Virus record (IMG/VR): IMGVR_UViG_3300046557_000653
Location: 1 to 44,054 of that record
DNA: 44,054 nucleotides
Reading direction: 5' to 3' (one strand)
Source of the DNA: a virus
This document shows positions 27,808 through 37,029 of this stretch, in pieces. Numbering within the stretch: position 1 is the first letter of the stretch; each line of letters begins with the position of its first letter. The notes under the pieces are model-generated. The model was given only the letters and a program-made list of their open reading frames with translations, had not been told where the DNA came from and did not search any database. The translations under genes and the position numbers were made by a program.

Positions 27808-29985
27808 ATGCCACTATCGCCATCACAGCCGGAGCCCAGTTACGCCGGGGCGCCTCCAGGAGATTTCAAGGGCGCCGTCTCGCCGCCCGACCTGAGCAAG
27901 AGCCTGAAGCCGCGCAACCGGGCTATCCGCGACGCGATTCAAGCGCGCAACATTGTGATGACGCTGCTTGCCGCCTCGCGCGAGCGCAACATCAAGAACG
28001 CGCGCATCCAGGCGAAGGTAAATTCGGAGAAGCCTCACCGCACGGACGCGCTGGAGAACGAAGGGCTCGGCTGGAAAGCAAATTTCAGCACCAAGGTGCT
28101 CGCGATGCTCGTCGAAAAAGTCGCGCCGCGCTTCGTCCAGGCGGTCGAGGGAGTGAAATACATCACGAATTCCGCGTTGCCCGAAGATATCGAAGGCGCC
28201 GCGGCGAAAACCGAAGCGTTCCGTCGCGAAATCACGTCCCTTGCGCGCAACCGCGCCGGTTGGCGAGATTTTCTCGGTGATTTGGCGCAGGAGAACGCAC
28301 TTTTTGGCTTCGCGGCGGTCGCGTGGCTCGACGAATTCAGCTGGTTCCCAAAATTTTTCCGTCAAGACTTCATGTGTGCCCCGACGGGCACGAAACCCAT
28401 CCCCGGAAAAGCGCAGGTGGTCGGCCTCAAGGAAGTTTTTCTGCTCCACGAGCTGTTCGACCTCATCAGCGACAAGGAATCCGCGAAAACCCGCGGCTGG
28501 AATCTCGAAAATACGGTCAACACCATCAACGCCTCGATGCCGCAGGACCGACGCTCGCAGTATTCCGCGTGGGAACGTGTCTACGAGGACCTAATTCGCG
28601 AATCGAACCTCGGGCTGAGCCACGAATCCGGCGCGCGCGTCGTTGTCGTCTGGCATTTGCTCGCGACCGAGATTGACGGCAAGGTGTCGCACTACATTTT
28701 CGAGGAAAAGACCTTCACGGAGCTGTTCACGAGCGAAGACCAATACGAAAGTATGGCCGACGCCGTTGCGTTCTTCACTTTCCAGCAGGGCAACGGAACT
28801 TTGCACGGCTCGAAGGGAATCGGACGCGAACTTTACTCCATCGCCGGCATTATCGACCGCTCTCGCAACGAAGTGGTGGACCGGCTGAACCTCTCGGGCA
28901 AAATTATCATCCAGGCGGACGAAAAAGTGCTCAAGCGCTTCCGAATGTCCGTCGTTGGCAACGCAATCCTCATCGCACAGGGCTATAGCGTGCTCGAGCG
29001 CAAGCTTGACGCCGCGGTGGAGCCCTTCGTGCAGCTCGACCAGTTCCTGACGAACCTTTTGGACCAAATGGCCGGAGCCACGACTCCGAAAGCGCTCGAG
29101 GGCGAGCGGGTCACCAAAGCCGCCGTCGATTTTCTCGCCTCGCGCGAGGAGGAGACGAAAGACAACATCATTTCGCGGTTCCTCACACAATTTTCCTCCG
29201 CGGTCACCGCCATGCAGAAACGCATGTGCGACCCGAACACTTCCGAGGACGACGCGAAGGCGATGCAGGAGCGTCTCCTGAAAATTATGTCGCGGGAGGA
29301 GCTGGACCAGCTCGCAAAAACGCCCTCGGCTGAAACGGTGCAGGATTACACCGAGATGGAGCGCCAGCAGATTGTCATCATCGCTCAGGAGGCTCGCGGC
29401 AACCCACTTTACAACGCCAAGGAAATCGAACGTCGAAAACTCTCCGCGCTCATCAGCGAGGAATTCGCCGACGCGGTTCTTTTGCCCGACCCGGACCCGA
29501 ACGAAGGCGCGGAGCAGTCCCGCCAGCAAATGCTGGAGCTTGCGTCCATCATCATCCCGCAAGGTGCGGACGTCCCCGTCTCCGCGCGTGACAATCACAT
29601 CATCCACTTGGATGTTTTGATGCCGGCGCTGGAATCCACCGCGCAGCACTTGGTGGAAGACCCGCACGCTATCGCGACGCTTCAGGCGGTCCTCAAACAT
29701 GCGAAGATGCACGAGCAAGCCGGCCTGCAGGTCGGCGTGTCCAAAGACGAGATGGCGCCTTACTCCGACATCATCGCCAAGCTCACCGCGCAAATGCCGA
29801 AGCTCGCCGAACTGGCCGAGCAGCACGCCGCGGCCACACAACGTCATGCCGAACTCCAAGCGGGCGCACCTCCGGGTCCGCTCGACGAGCAAGGCAACCC
29901 TATCCCCGGGGCGGAACCAGCCCTGGCACCCGAAGCGCCGCCCGAACAACTACCGCCCGAAGCCGCCCCCGCACCCATCGCCTAA
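27808..29985 (+). CDS. Portal protein
   Basis: 725 residues, between terminase and scaffold, the expected place and size for a large podovirus-type portal. Helical with long central segments (WRDFLGDLAQENALFGFAAV, SIAGIIDRSRNEVVDRLNLS, typical of portals), a hydrophobic helix YSVLERKLDAAVEPFVQLDQ, and a Pro/Ala-rich C-terminal tail from about 680. No catalytic motif is expected. It forms the dodecameric DNA channel. Call rests on context and overall pattern; homology not tested. Confidence 0.8.
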   Translation: MPLSPSQPEPSYAGAPPGDFKGAVSPPDLSKSLKPRNRAIRDAIQARNIVMTLLAASRERNIKNARIQAKVNSEKPHRTDALENEGLGWKANFSTKVLAMLVEKVAPRFVQAVEGVKYITNSALPEDIEGAAAKTEAFRREITSLARNRAGWRDFLGDLAQENALFGFAAVAWLDEFSWFPKFFRQDFMCAPTGTKPIPGKAQVVGLKEVFLLHELFDLISDKESAKTRGWNLENTVNTINASMPQDRRSQYSAWERVYEDLIRESNLGLSHESGARVVVVWHLLATEIDGKVSHYIFEEKTFTELFTSEDQYESMADAVAFFTFQQGNGTLHGSKGIGRELYSIAGIIDRSRNEVVDRLNLSGKIIIQADEKVLKRFRMSVVGNAILIAQGYSVLERKLDAAVEPFVQLDQFLTNLLDQMAGATTPKALEGERVTKAAVDFLASREEETKDNIISRFLTQFSSAVTAMQKRMCDPNTSEDDAKAMQERLLKIMSREELDQLAKTPSAETVQDYTEMERQQIVIIAQEARGNPLYNAKEIERRKLSALISEEFADAVLLPDPDPNEGAEQSRQQMLELASIIIPQGADVPVSARDNHIIHLDVLMPALESTAQHLVEDPHAIATLQAVLKHAKMHEQAGLQVGVSKDEMAPYSDIIAKLTAQMPKLAELAEQHAAATQRHAELQAGAPPGPLDEQGNPIPGAEPALAPEAPPEQLPPEAAPAPIA

Positions 29986-30003
29986 AAAAGGTCCCTACAG
30001 ACC

Positions 30004-30324
30004 ATGAACACAAACGAACCCGTTGTTTGGGATTCCCTAAACGCGAAGCTACTCAAAGACTTCATCGCCACGCCCACCGGCGCGTCGGCACTCGCCGCCA
30101 CGCTTTACCAGCTGCCGCCGTTCAACGACGCGACGCCGCACACGCTGATGGTGTCCACGCTTTTGCGCGAGGGCTATCAGCGCGCCGTCCAGGCGTTGCT
30201 CGACCTCCAAACTTTTCAGCCTCCGCAACCGGAACCCGAGGAACGCTATCAGGACCTCGACAAAAACGAGCTGTGGCCGGCGGAACTACAATTACCTCCC
30301 GACGAGGACAAACCTACAACCTAA
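30004..30324 (+). CDS. Hypothetical protein between portal and scaffold, 106 aa
   Basis: MNTNEPVVWDSLNAKLLKDF, helical core (MVSTLLREGYQRAVQALLDL) and acidic Pro-rich tail. Possibly a minor head or assembly protein. Not recognised. Confidence 0.7.
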   Translation: MNTNEPVVWDSLNAKLLKDFIATPTGASALAATLYQLPPFNDATPHTLMVSTLLREGYQRAVQALLDLQTFQPPQPEPEERYQDLDKNELWPAELQLPPDEDKPTT

Positions 30325-30327
30325 CCT

Positions 30328-31587
30328 ATGCCCAATCCGAACCCCAACGCTCCTGGCGCAGACCAGAGCGCAAACATGCCATCCATTTCCGCGGAGACGT
30401 CCAGCGCGCTTGACGACTTGCTGAAACAACAGCAGGACGAAAACGAGCCGGCGCCACCGAAGGGACCCGAGCGCGGCGTGGACGGAAAATTTTTGCCTGC
30501 GTCTGGTGCGACGGGCGCTCCTGCCGCCCCGGCTACGACCGACGAGCCTGTGGTTTCTGGCGCGACCGGCGCGACCGGTGCCCCGGCGGCGCCCGACCCC
30601 TTCGACGCCCCCGCTCCGGCGAAACTTTCGCCCAAAGCGTCCGAGGCGTTCGAGAACGTCAAGCGGCTCGCCAAGGAAAAGTTGGCCGCGCTGCAGACCG
30701 AGCGCGACGAGCTGGACAAAAAATACAAGGAGCTGTCGGAGAAATCCGGACGGCTCGACCCGAAGGTCGAGGAGGAGTTGAAAGAGCTCCGCGAGTTTCG
30801 GCGCAAGCTGGACGTGGAAGCCGACCCGGAGTTTCAGAAGTATGACGTGGAATCCACCGCGCAGGCCGATTCCATCTACGGAAAACTTTTGGGCGTGGGC
30901 GTGGCCCAGGCGACCGTCGACAAAATCAAGGCGATGGGCGGCATCTTCAAGGTGCAGTGGGACCCCATCCTGGAAAAAATTCCGTCCCAGGCCCGGCGCT
31001 TCATCGAGGTCAAGCTCACGCAGCTCGAGGACCTGAAGGAAAAGAAAGCAGCTGCCATCACGGCGGCCAAGAAAAACTCGGAAGAGTTTTTGCAGAAGCG
31101 GGCGCAGTCCACGGAAATCTCCAAGAAAGAATTCCGCGACCACGCCTCGAAGACTTTGGACACCATGATTCCCAAGCTGGATTGGTTCGTGGAAAAGAAA
31201 CCCACGGACAAATCCACCGATGCCGAGAAGGCGTCCATCGTGGAGCACAACAAGCTGCTCACCGATACCAAGGAAGCGGTGAAGGAAGCGATGGAAGACG
31301 ACAGCCCGGAGATGCGGGCGTTCCTCGCGGTCGGGCTGGCGCAGCTGATGAAGCTGCGGGTGGACTACTCGTCCTCGCTCGCCTCGCACAAGTCCGAAGT
31401 GGAAAAGCTGACCGCCGAGCTGGCCGCCGCCAAGGGGCTGCTCGAGAAGGTGAAGAGGGGCTCGACCAATCGGCTGCGCGACACGACCGCCACGACCAAC
31501 GCGCCGAACGCCGTGGGCCAGACCATCAACGAGAAACCCGCGGATGCGCTCGACCGCCTGCGCGCTGAAGTGGAAGCCAAGCAATGA
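30328..31587 (+). CDS. Scaffold-like assembly protein
   Basis: 419 residues. N-terminal about 100 residues are Pro/Ala/Gly-rich and disordered; then a long charged, coiled-coil-rich middle (KRLAKEKLAALQTERDELDK, VEEELKELREFRRKLDVE) and a helical C-terminal half with SEVEKLTAELAAAKGLLEKV. High Lys/Glu content, coiled coils and position after the portal fit a head scaffolding protein. It is separated from the capsid gene by a 3.7-kb sugar-modification cassette, which is unusual. Confidence 0.7.
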   Translation: MPNPNPNAPGADQSANMPSISAETSSALDDLLKQQQDENEPAPPKGPERGVDGKFLPASGATGAPAAPATTDEPVVSGATGATGAPAAPDPFDAPAPAKLSPKASEAFENVKRLAKEKLAALQTERDELDKKYKELSEKSGRLDPKVEEELKELREFRRKLDVEADPEFQKYDVESTAQADSIYGKLLGVGVAQATVDKIKAMGGIFKVQWDPILEKIPSQARRFIEVKLTQLEDLKEKKAAAITAAKKNSEEFLQKRAQSTEISKKEFRDHASKTLDTMIPKLDWFVEKKPTDKSTDAEKASIVEHNKLLTDTKEAVKEAMEDDSPEMRAFLAVGLAQLMKLRVDYSSSLASHKSEVEKLTAELAAAKGLLEKVKRGSTNRLRDTTATTNAPNAVGQTINEKPADALDRLRAEVEAKQ

Positions 31588-32372
31588 GCCGGCAGGTCTG
31601 CATTTGTTTACCGAGTTACAAAACGATGGAGCCACGGATGGCTTTTTCGGTGATGTCCCTCATCGACCGGACCAAGACGGCGGCGATGCTGGACTTCGGC
31701 GACGCATTCATCGTTCACTCGCGCAACAAACTCGCGGATGGCTTTCTTCGCACGAAGATGGAATGGATGTTAACAATCGACGACGACATGGTCGTCCCCT
31801 TCGGCAATGCCCCACTTTTTAATTCGTTCACTAGTTTCAATTTGCCTGAGTCTTATGCCGGACTCAATGTTATTGACCGGCTTTTATCACATGGCAAAAC
31901 TTTGGTTGGCGCACTATACTTCGGTCGTTGGAAGCATGGCAAAGGCGTGTATGGCGAAGGTTCGGACCCGCAGGAATTGAAATACGCGAAGTCCGGTCCG
32001 CACAACGTGTGCAAGCCGACGCGCTGGGTCGGGACCGGCTGCATGCTGATTCATCGCTCGGTCTTCGAGGACATCGAGAAGAAATTCCCGCACCTCTCGC
32101 GCGGGGCCGACGGTAAAGGCGGCCAGTGGTTCACCAGCTCCGAGCACGACCTTCGCATCGCCGCGGAAAAAGCGGTGACGCAGGACCCCGTCGTCGGGAT
32201 GGCGACCATCAAGGCCGCGCTCGCGATGTCAAAACGACACTCGAGTTTGGGGATGGGCGAGGACGTTCAATTTTGTGTGCGCGCGACCCAGGCCGGGCAT
32301 CAGCCGCACGTCGACATGGGATGTTGGGCCGGCCACATCGGAAGCTATTGTTATGGAGAACCCACCAAGTAA
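31584..32372 (+). CDS. Glycosyltransferase, GT-A fold
   Basis: 262 residues. VCICLPSYKTMEPRMAFSVM gives the N-terminal nucleotide-binding strand; MEWMLTIDDDMVVPFGNAPL contains the DxD metal/UDP-sugar motif; TRWVGTGCMLIHRSVFEDI is the acceptor-loop region typical of GT2-like enzymes; GEDVQFCVRATQAGH resembles the ED motif. Probably transfers a sugar to a phage or host surface molecule. Overlaps the next gene by 20 bp. Confidence 0.8.
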   Translation: MSRQVCICLPSYKTMEPRMAFSVMSLIDRTKTAAMLDFGDAFIVHSRNKLADGFLRTKMEWMLTIDDDMVVPFGNAPLFNSFTSFNLPESYAGLNVIDRLLSHGKTLVGALYFGRWKHGKGVYGEGSDPQELKYAKSGPHNVCKPTRWVGTGCMLIHRSVFEDIEKKFPHLSRGADGKGGQWFTSSEHDLRIAAEKAVTQDPVVGMATIKAALAMSKRHSSLGMGEDVQFCVRATQAGHQPHVDMGCWAGHIGSYCYGEPTK

Positions 32373-33102
32373 AATTCTGCTGGCATTCCTTTTCTGGGAG
32401 CGCGACAAGGCGCAGATGTGCCAGCTCGCCCGCCTCATCGCGGACCTCGAGCCGGGCATGTGCGAATCTGCCGACGTGCTTTTTTCCGCGCGCTTCGACT
32501 GCACGCACGACCTCGAAACGATTCAATATGTCTCTCGAAAATTCAAAGTCCACACGAACATTTGTCGCGGACGGCGCGGCGTGGGTTGGCCTGCCGGCTG
32601 CAACGATATCGTCTTCGGGACCCTCGACTACGTTCACGATTACGGTGCAGCCAAAAGAATCCCTCCTTACAAGGCTGTGGCGCTCCTGGAAGCGGACGGA
32701 GCTCCTCTTCGCAAAGGTTGGATAGAGGAACTCTCGCGCGCGTGGGACGAGGCGAACGCGAAGAAACCGGTGCGCGTCTTCGGTCCGCTGCTCGACACGG
32801 GGGTCAAGGACGCCGGCTTCAAGCACATCAACGGGAACTGCTTGGTGTCCGGGGACAAAGTTTTTCTGCATTGGTTCACTCGCAAGCTCGGCGGCTGCAC
32901 CCCTAGGGCGGGATGGGACTGGTGTTTGGCCCCGCAGTTCAAGCGCCTGGGCTGGGCCGACTGCAAGCAAATGAAGTCGTGGTGGCGCTGCCCGGGCGTG
33001 TCCGAGGAGCAATACAACCAGCTGCTCGATGCCGGCGTGTGCTATCTCCACGGCTGCAAAAATGAGGACGTGTGGAACCTCGTCCGGAAAAAATACCTGT
33101 GA
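32353..33102 (+). CDS. Probable second glycosyltransferase
   Basis: 249 residues from the ATG at 32353. ILLAFLFWERDKAQMCQLAR, VALLEADGAPLRKGWIEEL (DxD-like EADG), FKHINGNCLVSGDKVF and a CGC-containing end. The pattern is of a GT-A-like domain but weaker than its neighbour. Context in the cassette supports it. Confidence 0.6.
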   Translation: MENPPSKILLAFLFWERDKAQMCQLARLIADLEPGMCESADVLFSARFDCTHDLETIQYVSRKFKVHTNICRGRRGVGWPAGCNDIVFGTLDYVHDYGAAKRIPPYKAVALLEADGAPLRKGWIEELSRAWDEANAKKPVRVFGPLLDTGVKDAGFKHINGNCLVSGDKVFLHWFTRKLGGCTPRAGWDWCLAPQFKRLGWADCKQMKSWWRCPGVSEEQYNQLLDAGVCYLHGCKNEDVWNLVRKKYL

Positions 33103-33650
33103 GCGATATCCCCGAGACAATGCTTCCGACCGAGTGCTTGTGTTATCCGCGCAGCGGGCACCACGCGCTCACGAACGTGCTCGCCCATTACTTCGGCAAA
33201 AATTTTCACTACTGCGAGATGTATCGCGAGAATCCCAAGCTGATGGGTCCGGGCTCTCCGACTACGTGGCAGAAGAACCACGACTTCGAGCTGTTGACCC
33301 CGATTATCCCGGAGCGCCGGTATATCGTGCAGGTCCGCAATCCGCTGGAGTCAATCGAATCCTGGCAGATGCTGGACCATCGGCTCATCGGTCACCCGAA
33401 CGAGACGCAGGAGAAGCGATTGGATTTTTGGACCGCGTTCGTGAAAAAGTGGGTGTTTGGTCCCGTGCCGAATCGGCTGGTGGTCTGGTATGAGGACTTG
33501 GTCGAACGGCCCGTGCCGACGGTCACCAGCGTGATTCAATTTGTAACCCGAACCCAGAACGTGGATGCCGTGAAACTGCAAGCCGCGCTCGAAAAATTCC
33601 CGCTCGCGCGGAGGACTCAAACATGCCCGACGCTATACACCAAGGCGTGA
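33099..33650 (+). CDS. Sulfotransferase-like protein
   Basis: 183 residues, GTG start in a GTGA overlap. LCYPRSGHHALTNVLAHYF is the 5'-phosphosulfate-binding loop (PRSGHHAL, 17-24) of PAPS-dependent sulfotransferases; YIVQVRNPLESIESW is the 3'-phosphate-binding segment; VVWYEDLVERP matches the typical (Y/W)EDL element. Predicted to sulfate a carbohydrate or protein, perhaps the glycan made by neighbouring enzymes. Confidence 0.85.
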   Translation: MSDIPETMLPTECLCYPRSGHHALTNVLAHYFGKNFHYCEMYRENPKLMGPGSPTTWQKNHDFELLTPIIPERRYIVQVRNPLESIESWQMLDHRLIGHPNETQEKRLDFWTAFVKKWVFGPVPNRLVVWYEDLVERPVPTVTSVIQFVTRTQNVDAVKLQAALEKFPLARRTQTCPTLYTKA

Positions 33651-34366
33651 AGACAATCGTGTCCGTTCATGGTTATAAGGGAGACGAGCACCAGATTCGC
33701 GCGCTCTTGCCGTGCTACGAGCACCACAAACTGCCCATTGTCATCCTTACGCCGACGGACAGCCGCATCCCGGAGATGGGTCCGCACATCTGCCGTTTCG
33801 GTGGGCTGCGTGAATACGTGGGGGCGAAAAGTCTGGCGCGCCAGCTGGAGCATTGGAAAATCCTGTTGGAATACGACGCGACGCACTACCTCTGCAACGA
33901 TTCGGACAGCTTCTGCGTGTCCGCACAGCTCCCGCAATACATCTACGACGAGGACGTGCTGTGGAGTAACGAGGTGTCCGACATGTTCCACGTCCGCCCG
34001 GCCACCTACACGCTTCCGCGGCTCGCGTTCCAGCCCCCCTACTTTTTCTCGCGTGGAATCCTGGAACGGCTCATTGCCGCTGCACCGCTCGTCGTGTTTG
34101 AACCCCAGACCCCGTTCATCGACTGGTATTTCATGGCGGTCGCGCACGCCGGCGGGATTCCGCACAAAAACTTTCGAGACGGCATCAGCTGCGGAACCGC
34201 TGACTCTAGCATTCACCCAACTGCCAAGGACGGAGGGCTGGGGCTACGGGCCATGACCAACGCGGTTCAGAACCACGGAGCAATTTTTCTCCATGCGGTC
34301 AAGAGCGCGCAGGTCCGCCGACAGATGGAATTTGTGCGCAAGCTTTACGTCCGGAACCACCCATGA
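33623..34366 (+). CDS. Probable glycosyltransferase, GT-A-like
   Basis: 247 residues. TIVSVHGYKGDEHQIRALLP at the start, LEYDATHYLCNDSDSFCVSA (DSD as the DxD site), and YFFSRGILERLIAAAPLVVF (acceptor region), ending in a helical tail. Reads as a third sugar transferase; sequence differs from the first two. Confidence 0.6.
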   Translation: MPDAIHQGVKTIVSVHGYKGDEHQIRALLPCYEHHKLPIVILTPTDSRIPEMGPHICRFGGLREYVGAKSLARQLEHWKILLEYDATHYLCNDSDSFCVSAQLPQYIYDEDVLWSNEVSDMFHVRPATYTLPRLAFQPPYFFSRGILERLIAAAPLVVFEPQTPFIDWYFMAVAHAGGIPHKNFRDGISCGTADSSIHPTAKDGGLGLRAMTNAVQNHGAIFLHAVKSAQVRRQMEFVRKLYVRNHP

Positions 34367-35301
34367 ACAAGAACTCCAGAATTTACGTCGCGGGTCACCG
34401 CGGGCTCGTCGGGGATGCCGTCCTGCGGCACCTGCGCGCGAACGGCTACACCAACATTCTCACCAAGACGCACACCGAGCTGGACCTGACGGACCCGGTC
34501 GTGGTGCGCTGGTTCTTTTCCTCGCACGAGCCGGAATACGTTTTTCTGTGTGCCGCGCACGTCGGGGGCATCCTGGCGAACGACCAGAACCGCGTGGAAT
34601 TCCTGACGAAGAACCTCGCCATCCAGAACAACGTCATCTTGAGCGCCGCCGCGTATGGCGTGAAAAAGCTGTTGTTCCTGGGGTCGTCCTGCATCTACCC
34701 GAAAAACGCCGAGCAGCCCATCAAGCCGAACGCGCTGCTCACCGGTGCTTTTGAACCGACGACCGAGGCATACGGCATCGCCAAGGTGGCCGGCATCCGC
34801 CTGTGCCAATACCTGCGTGACGAGCAAGGCTGTAACTTCATCGCCGCACAGCCGTGCAACCTCTACGGGCCGAACGACCGGTTTGACTCCGTTCGGTCGC
34901 ACGTCGTGCCGGGGCTCATTACTCGCCTGCACCGCGCAAAATCCCTGGGGATGTCCGAGCTGGACGTCTGGGGCGACGGGTCCGCGCAGCGGGAACTGCT
35001 CTATGCCGACGACCTCGCCAGCGCGTTGCTGCTGCTCATGCACGCATACGACGGGCGCGAGGTGGTGAACGCCGGCAGCAGCGACGAATGGACCATCAAG
35101 GAAATCGCCGACGAAGTCCGCCGGGTGGTCGGTTACCGAGGCGTGCTTTTCTTCGATGACTCGAAACCGACCGGTGTTTCCCGCAAGGTTTTGGACAATT
35201 CTTTCATCAGGAGCCTGGGCTGGACCCCGCAAGTATCTTTCCCCGAAGGACTTGAGAAGACCTACACGGGATTCCTGCAGCGGACCACATTGGGCTCTTG
35301 A
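34363..35301 (+). CDS. fcl: GDP-L-fucose synthase
   Basis: 312 residues, the usual length. Rossmann GHRGLVG (11-17), LCAAHVGGILAND typical of the family, SSCIYP (108-113) with catalytic Ser/Cys, YGIAK (137-141) with catalytic Tyr and Lys, and WGDGSAQRELLYADDLA. Converts GDP-4-keto-6-deoxymannose to GDP-L-fucose with NADPH. No GDP-mannose dehydratase is in the window, so substrate must come from the host or another gene. TGA stop lies in the capsid promoter's -35 box. Confidence 0.92.
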   Translation: MNKNSRIYVAGHRGLVGDAVLRHLRANGYTNILTKTHTELDLTDPVVVRWFFSSHEPEYVFLCAAHVGGILANDQNRVEFLTKNLAIQNNVILSAAAYGVKKLLFLGSSCIYPKNAEQPIKPNALLTGAFEPTTEAYGIAKVAGIRLCQYLRDEQGCNFIAAQPCNLYGPNDRFDSVRSHVVPGLITRLHRAKSLGMSELDVWGDGSAQRELLYADDLASALLLLMHAYDGREVVNAGSSDEWTIKEIADEVRRVVGYRGVLFFDDSKPTGVSRKVLDNSFIRSLGWTPQVSFPEGLEKTYTGFLQRTTLGS

Positions 35302-35325
35302 CAATTCGTCGAAAACGCGCACTTC
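35298..35325 (+). promoter_or_regulatory. Class I promoter of the capsid gene
   Basis: TTGACA (35298-35303), 16 bp, CACTTC (35320-35325). Followed by a 140-nt structured leader. Confidence 0.75.
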
Positions 35326-35465
35326 TTCCCTGACCTTACGGCTCATTGGTCAAGAGCAATCGGCCTAACTGTCTGGCGGCTGGCCGGCGCTGACAGGGTA
35401 ACTTCGCAGCCCCATTGCGAGGAAAAAACCAGAGACATTCGTGTCTCATTTAGGAAAGGCTCACA
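35326..35465 (+). promoter_or_regulatory. Structured leader of the capsid gene
   Basis: Successive hairpins: TGACC/GGTCA near 35333-35354, CTGTC/GACAG near 35370-35397, TCGCA/TGCGA near 35404-35421, and GAGACA-TTCG-TGTCTC (UUCG tetraloop) near 35432-35447. AGGAAAGG then serves as ribosome site 7 nt before the ATG. May stabilise or regulate an abundant mRNA. Confidence 0.5.
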
Positions 35466-36746
35466 ATGAGCGCTCAGTGTAACGATGCCGACCAGATTTC
35501 GGAAATCGCACAAAAAGACGTGTCCCGTCTCGTAGGGACCGTGGCCAAAACGTTGGCCGCGAATTCAGTGTTCATCAATGTCATCGGTGGTGGAGTGTTC
35601 CCCTCCGGCGTCAGCGATGAAATCCGTTTCCCCGTCCAGATGCAGGCCGCCCCCGGCGACTCGCTCGCTCTCCCCACTTTTCAGTGCGACACTGAAGTCT
35701 GCGGAACGAACGGCATCCAGGATTTGACCGACGCCATCGACTTCACGGCCCGGTTGGAAACCAAACGTGGTCGCGGTCCTCGCGTGTGTGTCAAAAAAGG
35801 CTACAGCGCGTTCAAAAGCTCGTATCTCTCCGCGGAGGATTCCCTCCGGAAGCTCATCACCCAGTATGTCAACTCCGACATCCGTGCTCAGTTATACCTG
35901 CGCTCAGCCTCGAAATTTAATGCCGTCGCCGGCTACGATTTTGACTCGCTGTTCACTGGTGGAACCGAAACGGACCTCGGTGTTCAGTTCGCTCCGCTGT
36001 TGCCCACCGGCCCGCTGAGCTTCAAGGCGCTTCATTACGTCGTGCGTTTCGTCAAGGAGGCGTTGTTCGCTTCCATGTTCGACAGCGAAGGCAAAGGGAT
36101 GCCCCACGCTCGCTTCATCGGCAGCTCCGACATCATCGAGAGTTTCCGCAATGAAATCGGCGTCAAGGAAATCCTCATCGGCCTCACCACGGGCGGATAC
36201 AAACTGGGCGAGCAATCGGTCAGCGCGTATCAGTTCGAGGAAGCCCCCGCGTATCGCGGTCTGGCTTTCGGTGTGGACCAACGTCCGCTTCGCGCCACTG
36301 GTTTCGACGGCGACGGCAACCTGATTCTGGTTGACCCCGTCGTGAACGTCGCGAACGTCTCGAAGAACACGGCTTTCGCCAAAATCAACCCCGCGTGGTT
36401 GGCTGCGGATTACGAAGTCGGGTTCCTCATGTTCGACAATACCTTCAACCGGCTGGTGCCCGAGAAGTATGTCGGCGAAGGCACGTTCAAGCACGCTCCG
36501 CAGCTTCACATGGGTGAGCTCGAGTGGCATTACATCGTGGACAACGACTGTAACCAGTTCGGCGACTTCGGTTGGCACAAGTATCAGATTACTCGCGCCT
36601 ACCAGCCGATTCGGCCGCAGCACGTCATCCCCATCCTCTACCGTCGTTGCACGGCTGACCTCGGTCTGCCCGACTGCGCGGTTCCGGACAGCTCCAGTTT
36701 TTCTGGAAGCGACTCGTTTGCCTCGCTCGGTGTCTGCGACACCTAA
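35466..36746 (+). CDS. Major capsid protein (predicted)
   Basis: 426 residues with its own promoter, leader, strong ribosome site and a downstream hairpin, as expected for the most abundant virion protein. N-terminal helix (QISEIAQKDVSRLVGTVAKT), then beta-rich segments; FIGSSDIIESFRNEIGVKEI and LEWHYIVDNDCNQFGDFGWH are well-ordered stretches. Several Cys near 74-80 and 407-425. The HK97 fold is not provable by eye; assignment rests on position, size and expression signals. Confidence 0.75.
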   Translation: MSAQCNDADQISEIAQKDVSRLVGTVAKTLAANSVFINVIGGGVFPSGVSDEIRFPVQMQAAPGDSLALPTFQCDTEVCGTNGIQDLTDAIDFTARLETKRGRGPRVCVKKGYSAFKSSYLSAEDSLRKLITQYVNSDIRAQLYLRSASKFNAVAGYDFDSLFTGGTETDLGVQFAPLLPTGPLSFKALHYVVRFVKEALFASMFDSEGKGMPHARFIGSSDIIESFRNEIGVKEILIGLTTGGYKLGEQSVSAYQFEEAPAYRGLAFGVDQRPLRATGFDGDGNLILVDPVVNVANVSKNTAFAKINPAWLAADYEVGFLMFDNTFNRLVPEKYVGEGTFKHAPQLHMGELEWHYIVDNDCNQFGDFGWHKYQITRAYQPIRPQHVIPILYRRCTADLGLPDCAVPDSSSFSGSDSFASLGVCDT

Positions 36747-36760
36747 GCTTGGTCTGTAGG

Positions 36761-36792
36761 CTGGTGCAGCGGGGGAAACTCCGCTGCACCAG
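36761..36792 (+). terminator. 12-bp hairpin after the capsid gene
   Basis: CTGGTGCAGCGG (36761-36772) pairs perfectly with CCGCTGCACCAG (36781-36792), 8-nt loop. No U-run follows, so it may be a partial terminator or mRNA-stabilising stem. Confidence 0.65.
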
Positions 36793-36825
36793 AGCAGAAC
36801 TAAACAATCAACCCATCCATCTCAC

Positions 36826-37023
36826 ATGACATACGTTGAAGCTCAAACCGCCCTCACCGCACTGGCCCACGACCTGAATCTTTCAGGTGTCGAAGGCCGG
36901 TCCGTGTCGGCTCTGTTGCAATCCATCGTCGTTGACGGGGCCGTTATTACGGACCACAGCGTCGGCTCCGACTGGGATAACCAGTTGGTGACTGCTCTCG
37001 GCATCGACACGCCCATCACCTGA
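36826..37023 (+). CDS. Hypothetical protein, 65 aa
   Basis: MTYVEAQTALTALAHDLNLS, then VSALLQSIVVDGAVITDHSV. Small, acidic; located between the capsid hairpin and a strong terminator. Perhaps a capsid accessory. Not recognised. Confidence 0.65.
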   Translation: MTYVEAQTALTALAHDLNLSGVEGRSVSALLQSIVVDGAVITDHSVGSDWDNQLVTALGIDTPIT

Positions 37024-37029
37024 TTCAAA

